Assembly: GCA_030448125.1 (NCBI GenBank)
Contig: JAUJNO010000004.1
Location: forward strand, 99,976-163,975
Reading direction: 5' to 3'
Length of the DNA: 64,000 nucleotides
Source of the DNA: Rubrobacteraceae bacterium
GTDB taxonomy: Bacteria > Actinomycetota > Rubrobacteria > Rubrobacterales > Rubrobacteraceae
Below, one piece after another: positions 17,709-26,180 of this stretch. The notes under the pieces were generated by a model that saw only the letters and a program-made list of their open reading frames with translations, did not search any database and had not been told where the DNA came from. Each line of letters opens with the position of its first letter. Positions within the stretch are counted from its first letter, which is position 1. The translations under genes were made by a program, and so were the position numbers.

Positions 17709-19622
17709 ATGGGCAAGAGCATCGGGATAGACCTTGGCACGACGAACAGTTGCGTGGCGGTGTTAGAGGGTGGAGATCCGGCCGTCATAACCAACTCCGA
17801 GGGTGAGCGGACGACGCCGTCGGTGGTGGCGTTCGACAAGAGGAGCGGGGAGCGGCTCGTCGGGCAGTTGGCCCGGAGGCAAGCGGTGACGAACCCGGAG
17901 CGCACGATCTACTCGATAAAGCGCTTTATGGGCCGCCGGTTCAGGGATGTCGAGGCCGAGGCCCGGCGCGTTGGGTACGAGGTCATCTCCGGCTCCGGCG
18001 GGGACGTGCGGGTACAGGTCGACGACCGGGATTACTCGCCGCCGGAGATTTCCGCGATGACCCTCCAGAAGCTAAAGAGGGACGCTGAGGAGTACCTCGG
18101 CGAGGAGGTCACCGAGGCGGTCATCACCGTGCCGGCGTACTTCGAGGATGCGCAGAGGCAGGCGACCAAGGACGCGGGCAGAATCGCGGGCCTCGACGTC
18201 AAGCGCATCATCAACGAGCCGACGGCGGCGGCGCTCGCTTACGGGCTCGACAAGGAGCAGGAGCAGACCATCCTCGTCTTCGACCTCGGCGGCGGGACGT
18301 TCGACGTCTCGATCCTCGAGCTCGGCGAAGGCGTCTTCGAGGTCAAGGCGACGAGCGGCAATAACCACCTCGGTGGTGACGACTTCGACGCCAAGATCGT
18401 GGAGTGGCTCGTCTCCGAGTTCAAGAAGGCCGAGGGCATAGACCTCTCGCAGGACAAGATGGCGACCCAGCGGCTCGTCGAGGCGGCCGAGAAGGCCAAG
18501 AAGGAGCTCTCGTCCACGACGAGCACGGCGATCAACCTGCCCTTCATTACCGCCGACGCGAATGGCCCCAAGCACCTCGACCTGACGCTCACACGGGCGC
18601 AGTTCAACCAGCTCACCGCGGACCTCGTCGAGGGCACGGCCGGCCCGGTCCGCCAGGCGATGCAGGACGCGGGTCTCGGCCAGGGCGAGATAGACCAGAT
18701 TATCCTGGTCGGCGGCTCGACGCGCATCCCCGCCGTCCAGGAGAAGGTTAAGGAGATCACCGGCAAGGAGCCGAACAGGGGCATCAACCCGGACGAGGTC
18801 GTGGCCGTGGGTGCCGCCATCCAGGCCGGCGTCCTAGCGGGTGAGGTGAAGGACGTCCTGCTCCTCGACGTCACGCCGCTCTCCCTGGGTATCGAGACCA
18901 AGGGTGGGGTGATGACCAAGCTCATCGAGCGGAACACCACTATACCTACGCGCAAGAGTGAGGTATTTACGACCGCCGACGACAATCAGGGTTCGGTCGA
19001 GATCAAGGTGTACCAGGGCGAGCGCGAGATGGCGATGTACAACAAGCTGATCGGCAACTTCCAGCTCGTAGGACTACCGCCGGCGCCGCGGGGTGTACCC
19101 CAAATCGAGGTCGCGTTCGACATCGACGCGAACGGCATCGTCAACGTTGGGGCGAAGGACCTCGGGACGGGCAAGGAGCAGCGGATCACGATCACGGCTT
19201 CGGGCGGCCTCTCCGATACCGACATCGACCAGATGGTCCGGGACGCCGAGTCGCACGCCGAGGAGGACAGCCGCCGCCGTGAGGAGGCCGACGTGCGCAA
19301 CAACGCCGACAACCTGGTCTACTCCATCGAGCGTTCCCTGAAAGATGTGGACGGCAAGGTCGACGCCGACAAGCAGGCGAACATCCAGGAGGCTCTCAAG
19401 AACACCAAGGAAGCCCTCGCCGGCGACGACGTCGAGGAGATAAAGCGCCAGCAGGAGATCCTCCTCTCGGCCTCCCACGTGCTCTCCGAGGCCCTCTACC
19501 AGCAGGCCCAGCAGCAACAGCAGCAGGGCGCCGCTGGCACGACCACCGGCCCCGACGGCGACCCCGACGACGTGGTCGAAGACGCCGAGATCATCGACGA
19601 GGACGATCGGGACAAGAGGTAG
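17709..19622 (+). CDS. dnaK: Molecular chaperone DnaK (Hsp70)
   Basis: A 637-residue Hsp70. The N-terminal ATPase has the phosphate loops [17 protein letters not shown] and [18 protein letters not shown], and [16 protein letters not shown]. The short linker [16 protein letters not shown] leads into the substrate-binding domain and helical lid, ending with a Gln-rich run ([10 protein letters not shown]) and the acidic tail [12 protein letters not shown]. The start is the ATG at 17709 behind ACAGGAGGG. First gene of dnaK-grpE-dnaJ-hspR, the actinobacterial arrangement. It prevents aggregation and refolds proteins together with GrpE and DnaJ. Confidence 0.98.
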   Translation: MGKSIGIDLGTTNSCVAVLEGGDPAVITNSEGERTTPSVVAFDKRSGERLVGQLARRQAVTNPERTIYSIKRFMGRRFRDVEAEARRVGYEVISGSGGDVRVQVDDRDYSPPEISAMTLQKLKRDAEEYLGEEVTEAVITVPAYFEDAQRQATKDAGRIAGLDVKRIINEPTAAALAYGLDKEQEQTILVFDLGGGTFDVSILELGEGVFEVKATSGNNHLGGDDFDAKIVEWLVSEFKKAEGIDLSQDKMATQRLVEAAEKAKKELSSTTSTAINLPFITADANGPKHLDLTLTRAQFNQLTADLVEGTAGPVRQAMQDAGLGQGEIDQIILVGGSTRIPAVQEKVKEITGKEPNRGINPDEVVAVGAAIQAGVLAGEVKDVLLLDVTPLSLGIETKGGVMTKLIERNTTIPTRKSEVFTTADDNQGSVEIKVYQGEREMAMYNKLIGNFQLVGLPPAPRGVPQIEVAFDIDANGIVNVGAKDLGTGKEQRITITASGGLSDTDIDQMVRDAESHAEEDSRRREEADVRNNADNLVYSIERSLKDVDGKVDADKQANIQEALKNTKEALAGDDVEEIKRQQEILLSASHVLSEALYQQAQQQQQQGAAGTTTGPDGDPDDVVEDAEIIDEDDRDKR

Positions 19623-19639
19623 CGATACCTCGAAAGAGT

Positions 19640-19674
19640 GGCCGGCGGGGGACACCTTATACTCCCCGCCGGCC
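19640..19674 (+). promoter_or_regulatory. Hairpin between dnaK and grpE
   Basis: GGCCGGCGGGG (19640-19650) pairs perfectly with CCCCGCCGGCC (19664-19674), 17 bases after the dnaK stop. With no U-tract it is more likely an mRNA 3'-end stabiliser or attenuator that keeps dnaK transcript above grpE/dnaJ than a full terminator. Confidence 0.6.
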
Positions 19675-19702
19675 CTCCTACGCACAGGAGGACCGAAGAG
19701 CT

Positions 19703-20467
19703 TTGAGCAGCGAAGAGAGGCGACGCCGCGAAGACGAGCCCTCGCGGGAAGATCCTTCCGGGGAGGAGCCGTGGGAGACCGGGCGAGAGGCCGGGGACGT
19801 CTCCGAGCCGGTGGAGATAGTAGGTTCCGAAGACCCCGGCGTGGTCCCGGAGACCGATACCGGGGAGCCCGCCGAGAACCTGGCCAGCGAACCTTCGGTG
19901 GGGGTGCCTTCCGAGGAGGAGGAGACGCTTTCTGAGGAGACGCCTCCCGAGGAGACGCTTTCTGAGGAGGCGCTTTCTGAGGAGGCGCTCTCCGAGGAGC
20001 CGTTGGAGATAACGCAGGACGAGATCTCGACGCTCGCGGACGAGTTGGAGATGGCACGCGGGGAGCGCGACGAGTACCTGGACAGCATGCGTCGCATGAA
20101 GGCTGAGCTCGAGAACTCGCGTAAGCGCCAGGAGAAGGAGCGTGCGCGCCTGGTGCAGTTGGCCTCCGAGAGGTTGGTGAGGGAGCTTCTGCCCGTCCTG
20201 GACAACCTGGAGCGGGCCCTGGAGGTTGAGGGCGAGATCCGGGAGGGTGTCAGGGCGACGCGCGAGCAGCTTCTCGCCGTTCTCGAGCGGGAGGGCCTCA
20301 CCCCCGTGGCCTCCGATGGTGAGAGCTTCGATCCCGCGGTCCACGAGGCTGTCATGGGCCAGCCCTCCGACGAGCACGAGGAAGACACCGTCATAATGAC
20401 CCTCGAGCGCGGCTACGTGCTGAACGGTAAGCCAATACGGCCGGCGAAGGTCATAGTCGCCAGATAG
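19703..20467 (+). CDS. grpE: Nucleotide exchange factor GrpE with long acidic N-terminus
   Basis: A 254-residue DnaK nucleotide-exchange factor started at a TTG at 19703, with AGGAGG about 9 nt upstream. The conserved part occupies the C-terminal ~150 residues: the long coiled coil ([34 protein letters not shown]) and the beta-wing [25 protein letters not shown]...ILERGY-type end. The first ~105 residues are an extended acidic region with five tandem pentapeptides ([10 protein letters not shown]). This makes it longer than the usual ~190-200 residues. Confidence 0.95.
   Translation: MSSEERRRREDEPSREDPSGEEPWETGREAGDVSEPVEIVGSEDPGVVPETDTGEPAENLASEPSVGVPSEEEETLSEETPPEETLSEEALSEEALSEEPLEITQDEISTLADELEMARGERDEYLDSMRRMKAELENSRKRQEKERARLVQLASERLVRELLPVLDNLERALEVEGEIREGVRATREQLLAVLEREGLTPVASDGESFDPAVHEAVMGQPSDEHEEDTVIMTLERGYVLNGKPIRPAKVIVAR
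19919..19993 (+). repeat. 15-bp tandem repeat inside grpE
   Basis: Five 15-bp units coding [20 protein letters not shown] and EEALS. Being a multiple of three, copy-number change would lengthen or shorten the disordered GrpE N-terminus without a frameshift. Confidence 0.85.
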
Positions 20468-20494
20468 GATGGTAGTTTCCGGATAGGTTCAGGT

Positions 20495-21610
20495 ATGGAG
20501 ACCAAGGATCTGTACAAGGTGCTAGGAGTGGATAAGGGGGCTTCGCAGGACGAGATCCGGCACGCCTATAGGAGGCTGGCCCGGAAGTATCACCCGGACG
20601 CCAACCGGGAGGACCCGAAGGCCGAGGAGCGCTTCAAGGAGGTCCAGCACGCCTACGAGATCCTCTCCAACCCCCAGAAGAGGCGGGAGTACGACGAAGG
20701 CCCCCGCGCCTTCTTCGGCGCCGGTGCTCCTCCGGGCGCCGGCGGAGGCCGTGTGGACGCCAACTTCTCGGACCTGTCGGACCTGTTCGGCAACTTCGGT
20801 GACATCTTCGGCGGCGCGGGTAGGGGACAACCCCAGTCGGCCCGTGGCGAGGACGTAACGGTGAGTGTGAATCTGAAGTTTAAAGACGCGCTCGAGGGGG
20901 TTACGACCCGCATCGCGGCGCCGGTCGAGAGGGTTTGCGAGCGGTGTAGTGGGACGGGGGCGGCCCAGGGGACGGCGCGGCGGATGTGTCCGGAGTGTTC
21001 GGGGCGGGGGATCCGGAGCCGCGATCAGGGCTTCTTTGCCTTCTCCGAGCCGTGCCGGCGGTGTGGGGGCGAGGGGACGATCGTCGAGGTGCCATGTGCG
21101 GGGTGCGCGGGCAATGGGCGGTTGCGCAAGAACCGGCAGGTGACGGTGAAGATACCGGCGGGGGCGAAGGACGGCATGAAGATCCGGGTCCCCGGCCGGG
21201 GTAGCGCCGGGAGGAAGGGCGGTCCCGCGGGGGACCTGTACGTGGTGACGCAGGTGGCCGAGCACCCGCTCTTCGAGCGGAGCGGGGACGACTTTTTGGT
21301 AGATGTGCCGGTCAGCTTCGTCGAGGCGGCGCTTGGGGCGGAGATCGAGGCGCCGAGGCCCGGGGGCGGGACGGTGAAGTTGCGTCTGCCGGCGGGGACG
21401 CAGGACGGCAAGCGGTTCAAGGTGCGCGGGGCTGGGGCCCCGCGGGCGCGGAGGAACGGCGAGCCCGGGGACCTCGTGGTGCGGGTCGGGGTCGTGGTGC
21501 CAAAGAAGTTGACCAGGCGGGAGAGGGAGATCCTGGAGGCCCTCGCCGAGGAGCGGAACGAGGACGTGCGCGAGGGGCTCTTGCGGGCGGCGGGCGAGGC
21601 CGAGGTTTAG
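20495..21610 (+). CDS. dnaJ: Molecular chaperone DnaJ (Hsp40)
   Basis: A 371-residue type I J protein. The J domain (~1-70) has the HPD triad in KYHPDAN. A Gly/Phe-rich region (GAPPGAGGG, FGNFGDIFGGAG) follows. The zinc domain has all four C-x-x-C-x-G-x-G repeats (CERCSGTG, CPECSGRG, CRRCGGEG, CAGCAGNG). The C-terminal substrate-binding domains (VTVKIPAGAKDGMKIRVPGRG) complete the protein. It delivers clients to DnaK and stimulates ATP hydrolysis. The ATG at 20495 is 27 bases after the grpE stop. Confidence 0.97.
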   Translation: METKDLYKVLGVDKGASQDEIRHAYRRLARKYHPDANREDPKAEERFKEVQHAYEILSNPQKRREYDEGPRAFFGAGAPPGAGGGRVDANFSDLSDLFGNFGDIFGGAGRGQPQSARGEDVTVSVNLKFKDALEGVTTRIAAPVERVCERCSGTGAAQGTARRMCPECSGRGIRSRDQGFFAFSEPCRRCGGEGTIVEVPCAGCAGNGRLRKNRQVTVKIPAGAKDGMKIRVPGRGSAGRKGGPAGDLYVVTQVAEHPLFERSGDDFLVDVPVSFVEAALGAEIEAPRPGGGTVKLRLPAGTQDGKRFKVRGAGAPRARRNGEPGDLVVRVGVVVPKKLTRREREILEALAEERNEDVREGLLRAAGEAEV

Positions 21611-21625
21611 GGGGGACGGACCAGC

Positions 21626-22030
21626 ATGCGTAGAAGGCCGGTCTTCATGATAGGGATCGCGGCGGAGTTGATCGGGGTCCACCCGCAGACCTTGCGGATG
21701 TATGAGCAGAAGGGTCTGCTCCGCCCGCGCAAGAGCCTCAAGAACACCCGGCTCTACTCCCAGGAGGACGTGGAGCTCGGGAGATACATACAGAAGCTCA
21801 CTCAGGAGATGGGGACGAACCTCGCCGGGGTAAAGAGGATCCTCGACTTAGAGAAGAAGGTAGAGGCGTTGGAGGCAGAGAACGCGAGGTTGCGCGAGGA
21901 TCTGGAGAGACAGACGGCGGAGCATGGAAGGGCCGTCGAAGAAGTGCATCGCAGCTACAAGCGGGAGATCATGCTGCTACCAAGCGGGGAGATCGTGCGG
22001 AGCAGCGGGCGGGGACGAAAGGGATTCTAG
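21626..22030 (+). CDS. hspR: Heat-shock repressor HspR (MerR family)
   Basis: A 134-residue MerR-type regulator. The winged helix-turn-helix is GIAAELIGVHPQTLRMYEQKGLLRPRKS followed by NTRLYSQEDV, the HspR signature. A coiled-coil dimerisation helix (ILDLEKKVEALEAENARLREDLE) and a basic tail follow. Known HspR proteins bind HAIR sites and repress the dnaK operon, with DnaK acting as corepressor. Last heat-shock gene of the operon. Its stop overlaps the next start by one base (TAGTG). Confidence 0.93.
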   Translation: MRRRPVFMIGIAAELIGVHPQTLRMYEQKGLLRPRKSLKNTRLYSQEDVELGRYIQKLTQEMGTNLAGVKRILDLEKKVEALEAENARLREDLERQTAEHGRAVEEVHRSYKREIMLLPSGEIVRSSGRGRKGF

Positions 22031-22515
22031 TGGCTGAGACCATACACTGTTACCGGCACCCAAAGAGGGAGACGCGCGTCTCCTGCGCCACGTGCGGGCG
22101 GCCCATCTGCACCGAGTGCATGAGGCAGACTGCCGTCGGGATCAAGTGCCCCGACGACGCCCGCTTGCCTCGCGGCGCCCGCGCCGGGGTGATGAAGCCG
22201 GACCAGATCCTGAAGACCTTGCTCGCCGGGGCTGGTATATCACTCGTGGGTATCCCGGTTGTCTCGATCATCCTGGGCCTGCCGTTCCAGTTGCTGATCT
22301 CCGCCGCGGCCGGGTACGGCGCGGGGACGCTTATCAATCGGGCCGGAGGCCGCAATGGTGGCCTTCTAGCTATCACCGTCTCCGTCGTAGCCACGGCGAT
22401 CCCATTCCTGGTGTTGCTGGCGCCGAACGCTCTCGTGGGCGCCTTCTCCACCTTCGACATCCTCGCGGCGGTACTCGCCGCCGTCGCCGCCGGCTTAGCG
22501 AACCGCCAGCTATAA
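22030..22515 (+). CDS. B-box-type zinc-finger membrane protein
   Basis: A 161-residue protein from the GTG at 22030. The N-terminal zinc finger (CYRHPKRETRVSCATCGRPICTECM, then GIKCPDD) is the B-box-like module often placed before rhomboid or other membrane domains in actinobacteria. Three or more hydrophobic segments follow (TLLAGAGISLVGIPVVSIILGL, LLISAAAGYGAGTLI, AVLAAVAAGL). No rhomboid GxSG or His is present, so it is not a protease. Co-transcribed with hspR; function unknown. Confidence 0.75.
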   Translation: MAETIHCYRHPKRETRVSCATCGRPICTECMRQTAVGIKCPDDARLPRGARAGVMKPDQILKTLLAGAGISLVGIPVVSIILGLPFQLLISAAAGYGAGTLINRAGGRNGGLLAITVSVVATAIPFLVLLAPNALVGAFSTFDILAAVLAAVAAGLANRQL

Positions 22516-22934
22516 GGGAGACAGACCGTATACTCGGAGGCTCGACCTCGAAGTCCGCATTGCCGATCTATTTGTACGGCTTCTCCGCTAGCTAACCGAA
22601 TCCTCTCCGAGCAAAGAGATGGCCGCCAGCAGCACGGATGCGAGCCCACAGGGACGCACCGTCTTCGGGCTGGCCGGACCCCTGTCTGCGACACCGCACT
22701 GGTAGGACCCTATCCCTGTAAACCCGCTTAAACCCTGGGTACACGAGAGGCTGACTATCGGAACGCAGCACGAATTTCTCATACCTAAGCCACAAAAGCC
22801 ACCGCGCTCCTGTTGTGAACAGGTACCCTAACCTACAGATAGAACCAAACTTAACCTGCAGGTAAAATTAGACCTCATCTTTAGGTTAAGCTCTAAAAAA
22901 TACTTTCAGAAAGGCTAGCGTAGCCTCAAGAGGC
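22516..22934. promoter_or_regulatory. AT-rich intergenic region with TAACCT/AGGTTA elements
   Basis: No gene is supported here. Near the right end, TAACCT occurs at 22829-22834 and 22852-22857 and its complement AGGTTA at 22883-22888. Together CTTAACCT (22850-22857) and AGGTTAAG (22883-22890) form an 8-bp inverted repeat. A perfect palindrome ACCTGCAGGT lies at 22854-22863. These sit 45-100 bases before the next gene and look like operator half-sites. Two small hairpins, GGCTA-GCG-TAGCC (22912-22924) and GCCTC-AA-GAGGC (22923-22934), abut its start. Confidence 0.45.
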
Positions 22935-23498
22935 ATGCTAGGGTTGGTAGGCATGAGAGAGGACATGGAGTACATCAGCGGAGTGTTGGACGAGTTGGAG
23001 GCGGTCGTACACGACGCCTCTGGGGTACCGATGCGCAAAGGGCGGGCCGTGGTCGACCGGGCTGATCTGCTCGCGATGTTGGACGAGCTTCGTGGGTCTT
23101 TACCCGGAGAGTTATCTGAGGCCGAGGCGATACGCAGGGAGTGCGCGGCGGTGGTGGCCGGCGCGGAAGAGGAGGCGCGCAGGATAGTCGAGGAGGCGCA
23201 CGAGCGGGCCGAGGCGAAGGTTCTGGACACGGAGTTGTACAGGCGCTCGCAGCGCCGGGCGGCCGAGGGCGAGGATCGGGCGGAGCGGTACGCTCACGAG
23301 ATACGGGGCGGCTCCGAGGTGTACCAGGACCGGGTGATGGACCAGCTCGAGAGCTGGTTCCAGGACTCGCTGGTCTCGGTCGGGGAGTCCAGGCAGGAGT
23401 TGGGCAACTCTCCCGTACGCCGGTCTCCCATGCCGAGCGCCGAGACTCCGCCGCCCTCCGAGGAGAACGGTCACGGTTGGCGGGCCAGCTCGGCATGA
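22935..23498 (+). CDS. Coiled-coil protein of unknown function (DivIVA/ATPase-subunit-like)
   Basis: A 187-residue soluble, highly charged protein. The N-terminus MREDMEYISGVLDELEAVVHDA...VPMRKGRAVVDRADLLAMLDELRGSLPGEL is followed by a long helix rich in Ala, Glu and Arg (VVAGAEEEARRIVEEAHERAEAKV). This is similar to the helix of DivIVA-like and F/V-ATPase stalk proteins. The last ~40 residues are Pro/Ser-rich and disordered. The ATG at 22953 is an alternative start with a slightly better site. Function not recognised. Confidence 0.7.
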   Translation: MLGLVGMREDMEYISGVLDELEAVVHDASGVPMRKGRAVVDRADLLAMLDELRGSLPGELSEAEAIRRECAAVVAGAEEEARRIVEEAHERAEAKVLDTELYRRSQRRAAEGEDRAERYAHEIRGGSEVYQDRVMDQLESWFQDSLVSVGESRQELGNSPVRRSPMPSAETPPPSEENGHGWRASSA

Positions 23499-23565
23499 AG
23501 GGAGTATGGCCGGAAGGTTTTTAGAGGTCTCCGACGAGAGGTCTCCGACGCTCGTAGCTCACTCG

Positions 23566-23931
23566 TTACGCTCTGTTCGCCTTATCCCGGACCCGGTGGA
23601 TCGTACCAAGTAGACTCTGTCGAGGGAGAATCCTCCGCGCGACGCGCGTCACGCGGATGTTCAGGGTGTACACGGAGAGGAAGAATCCATCGTCGTGTTG
23701 TTGGATCTTGCACCTCTCGCTAACCTCTCGAGGCCGCCGTGGAGCTCTTCGTTCGTGAGGAAGATCTTGTCGCGGTAGTCTATGGCCTCGACTATGGTGC
23801 TCGCGTTCGCGCCATCGTACCCGTGTAGCTAAGGCGATCACTACCAGGATCTCGGCATCGAGAGATCTGTAGACCGGCACGAAGCCTTCGTGCTGCCAGT
23901 TCGCTCTGCCGCGGAGAGCGAACTGGCAGCA
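23566..23931 (-). pseudogene. Decayed gene of unknown family
   Basis: A protein-like sequence on the minus strand switches frame. WQHEGFVPVYRSLDAEILVVIALAT is followed one frame over by GYDGANASTIVEAIDYRDK and IFLTNEELHGGLERLARG, and then the first frame again with DDGFFLSVYTLN. The intervening residues in each frame are Arg-rich shadow sequence, so two indels are implied. I do not recognise the family. There is no start codon with a ribosome site. The 5' end runs into the large hairpin at 23890-23932, suggesting truncation by an insertion or rearrangement. Confidence 0.5.
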
Positions 23932-23932
23932 C
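23890..23932. repeat. Perfect 18-bp inverted repeat with 7-base loop
   Basis: GTGCTGCCAGTTCGCTCT (23890-23907) is exactly complementary to AGAGCGAACTGGCAGCAC (23915-23932), separated by GCCGCGG. Arms this long and exact exceed a normal terminator and there is no T-run on either side. It may be the scar of a mobile element, a recombination site, or a stable RNA structure at the end of a decayed gene. Confidence 0.8.
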
Positions 23933-24029
23933 GCTCACCGTTTCAATGCCGCCTGTAGAACCGAAGGCTTTCCCGGTTTGCCGGTCGGAACTCTGCTCCT
24001 GGGTCAGGCGATGAGGTTCATGGCATCTA

Positions 24030-24851
24030 TTACCGTTCGGGGGGCTCCGGGGAGGACATCGCGGAGCGTAGGGTGTCGAGGCGGAGATTCATCTCGTCGA
24101 GATCCGCGTTCAGCCTGGCCGCCGCGTCTTGGGCCGCGCTCCCGCTCTCTACGGAGACGCGCACGACCCGCGCCCGGAGGGTCGAGAGCTTCTCGACGGT
24201 CTGGGAGATCTCCGCGTCCGCGGCGCGCAGCTCATCCTCCAGCTTGGCGAGGTCCGCGTCCCGGCCTTCGCGGCGCGGGGGGCCCGCGCGGCTCTCGAGG
24301 TTTCGTATCGCCCCGGCCACCTCCTCCCGTCGCTCGGCGACGTCCACGAGGCGCCCGGCTATGCCGTGGAGCTTCGGGAGCGCGTCGTCGAGCACGGCTC
24401 TCGCGACGTCGTCCGCCTCCTCGACGGCGACCATCGTTCGCCGGTGGAGCTCGAGCGCCTCCTCTATCTTCCGGCGCGTCTCCCCGCGCGGCAGCCGGTG
24501 GGCGCGTCGCTCGGGGGAGACGTCCTTGTTTCCGGGAGCCGCGGGCCGCGTTTCGAGCTGGTACTCGCGCCCTTCGAGGACGTGGGCCCAAAAGAGCGGG
24601 TCGCGGGTGGCCAGGAGGACCAGAGCCGCGTAGGTCGCGAGGGTCAGAGGAATAGCCCACCACACCAGGGTCAACGCGAAGAAGATGCCCCCGATCACGA
24701 CCACGAACAGGCTCATCGGGCGGAGGAGCGCGGCCCGCACCACCCGCCGCCGCTCCTCCGGCGAGAGCCGCCGTTCTCCGGGCGTTCCGCCTCCGGGCGC
24801 TCCGCGCGAGGGCCGCTCTCCGGTCCCGCCGGGCCGGTCGGGGCTACTCAT
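24030..24851 (-). CDS. Membrane-anchored coiled-coil protein, hypothetical
   Basis: A 273-residue protein. The N-terminal ~45 residues are Pro/Gly/Arg-rich, followed by two adjacent membrane helices (LFVVVIGGIFFALTLVWWAI and LATYAALVLLATRDPLFW) and a long Glu/Arg/Ala coiled coil to the end (KIEEALELHRRTMVAVEEADD..., LEDELRAADAEISQTVEKLSTL). This resembles PspA-like or cytoskeleton-interacting proteins only in a general way. It begins 6 bases after the stop of the SAM-hydrolysing enzyme gene, so they are co-transcribed. Confidence 0.68.
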   Translation of the reverse strand: MSSPDRPGGTGERPSRGAPGGGTPGERRLSPEERRRVVRAALLRPMSLFVVVIGGIFFALTLVWWAIPLTLATYAALVLLATRDPLFWAHVLEGREYQLETRPAAPGNKDVSPERRAHRLPRGETRRKIEEALELHRRTMVAVEEADDVARAVLDDALPKLHGIAGRLVDVAERREEVAGAIRNLESRAGPPRREGRDADLAKLEDELRAADAEISQTVEKLSTLRARVVRVSVESGSAAQDAAARLNADLDEMNLRLDTLRSAMSSPEPPER

Positions 24852-24857
24852 CGCCCC

Positions 24858-25700
24858 TCACGCGGGCTCCGCGGGCTCCGGGCTGTTCTCGAGGAGGGTC
24901 AGGCGCACGTGGCCGCCCGCCTTCAGCGCGAGTGCCCGGGAGGCGTGACCCTTGTTCACGGAGAGGCTCATCCGCCGGTGGGAGTCCGGGACGAGGACGA
25001 GGTCCCCGACCTTCGAGTGGCCGAAGGTCTCGACGTAGCGGACCAGCATCTCGCCGCTCTCGCCGGCTTCCACCTTCAGCAGCGCGCCGAATTCTATGCC
25101 GGCCTCTTCCGCCGTCGCCGAGAGCCTGGCGTTGCCATAGCGATCCACGCCGATAATGGTGGCCGAGACGGTATTCGCGTCTTCCCTCTCTATGCCGGGC
25201 AGCTCCACGCGCGCGAGTGAGGCGGAGTCCACCAGCTCTCCGAGCTCCGACGGGTCCAACCCCGTCGCCAGGTGGGCCGCCGCCGGGGAGAAGACGTCGC
25301 GGCCGTGGAAGGTGTTCGAGACGGGCCGGAGATGGTAGTCGGCGTTCGTCAGCGAGACGGCGCTCTCGACGCCGCCCAGGGACTCGGCCGCTGGTACCAG
25401 GAGCCCATTGTCAGGGCCGACTAGAAGGGCCCCGCCGGTGGTGGAGAGGGCCAGCGCGCGCCTCTTTGTGCCGACGCCGGGGTCCACAATGGCGAGGTAG
25501 ACCGTCTCCTCGGGCATGTATCGCGTGGCGTGTTCCAGGATCTCCGCCCCCGCCTCTACCGCGAAGCCGGGCACCTGGTGCGTCAGGTCGATCACCGCGG
25601 CCTCCGGCGCGATCCGGAGCATCACCCCCTTGCACAGCCCGACGAAGTCTTCGCCGAGCCCGAAGTCCGAGAGAAAGCAGATGGGTCTCGCGCCGCTCAC
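24858..25700 (-). CDS. SAM hydroxide adenosyltransferase (DUF62)
   Basis: This enzyme uses water or hydroxide to split S-adenosylmethionine into adenosine and methionine. Hallmarks are FLSDFGLGEDFVGLCKGVML (the TDFG-type motif), VIDLTHQVPGFAVEAGAEIL, AIVDPGVGTKRRAL, LVGPDNGLLVPA and TFHGRDVFSPAAAHLA. The C-terminal domain contains GVDRYGNARLSA. The GTG at 25700 gives 280 residues and places the start just before the conserved strand; the GTG at 25709, overlapping the upstream stop, is an alternative. The longer frame to 25919 is an artefact overlapping the preceding gene. Confidence 0.85.
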   Translation of the reverse strand: MSGARPICFLSDFGLGEDFVGLCKGVMLRIAPEAAVIDLTHQVPGFAVEAGAEILEHATRYMPEETVYLAIVDPGVGTKRRALALSTTGGALLVGPDNGLLVPAAESLGGVESAVSLTNADYHLRPVSNTFHGRDVFSPAAAHLATGLDPSELGELVDSASLARVELPGIEREDANTVSATIIGVDRYGNARLSATAEEAGIEFGALLKVEAGESGEMLVRYVETFGHSKVGDLVLVPDSHRRMSLSVNKGHASRALALKAGGHVRLTLLENSPEPAEPA

Positions 25701-25702
25701 GG

Positions 25703-25936
25703 CTACCACGAGCCCAGACTGGTCGTGTCCTCCGGCAACCGCCGGGCCTCCGCGAGAGCCGGCTCGGGGACGAGCACGTCCCTGGGGCCCGCGGAGAGAG
25801 AGCCGGGGTTGTCGAAACCGGCGCCCCGGCGGACGAGTGCCGGGATGCCCGCGTACCTCAACACCCTCTCCATCAGCAACGCAGAGGTCTCGTTGGGAAC
25901 CGAGTCGACCTTTGCCCAATAGCTCACGCGAACCAC
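25703..25936 (-). CDS. DUF2007-like small protein
   Basis: A 77-residue soluble protein. The pattern VSYWAKVDSVPNETSALLMERVLRYAGIPALVRRG...GPRDVLVPEPALAEARRLPE matches DUF2007-type putative signal-transducing proteins (a ferredoxin-like fold that follows a paired ligand). Starts GTG at 25936 or 25927. Immediately upstream are three tandem copies of an 11-mer containing AGGAGAA, so its translation signal is itself repeated. It overlaps or abuts the SAM hydrolase gene and is probably the first gene of a three-gene operon. Confidence 0.7.
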   Translation of the reverse strand: MVRVSYWAKVDSVPNETSALLMERVLRYAGIPALVRRGAGFDNPGSLSAGPRDVLVPEPALAEARRLPEDTTSLGSW

Positions 25937-25937
25937 C

Positions 25938-25970
25938 TTCTCCTATTCTTCTCCTATTCTTCTCCTATTC
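25938..25970 (-). repeat. Three tandem 11-bp repeats containing a ribosome-site core
   Basis: On the minus strand the unit GAATAGGAGAA occurs exactly three times (25938-25948, 25949-25959, 25960-25970) directly before the GTG start at 25936. Each unit carries an AGGAGAA Shine-Dalgarno-like core. Change in copy number would alter ribosome-site presentation and spacing. Confidence 0.85.
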
Positions 25971-26180
25971 TCGGCACCCCAGTGTAGCGCGTATCGATTG
26001 CCCGGGGGCGTCCCGCTTCGACCGTGGGGTAGACCGCGCAGGCGTTTGCGCCCCGACTGGGGTAACGTCCGCGTCGCCGGGGGATTAGCCAGCGGCAACG
26101 AGCTCGAGGGAGAGCCGAAAAAGCCGCGCTCGGCGGGTGAGTCCACCGGGCGCGTTTGTCCAGGATAGGTCTTCGGGGTC

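Noticed and set aside
20522..21682. 386-residue frame opposite dnaJ
   Set aside because: Antisense shadow; dnaJ has all four zinc motifs and the HPD triad.
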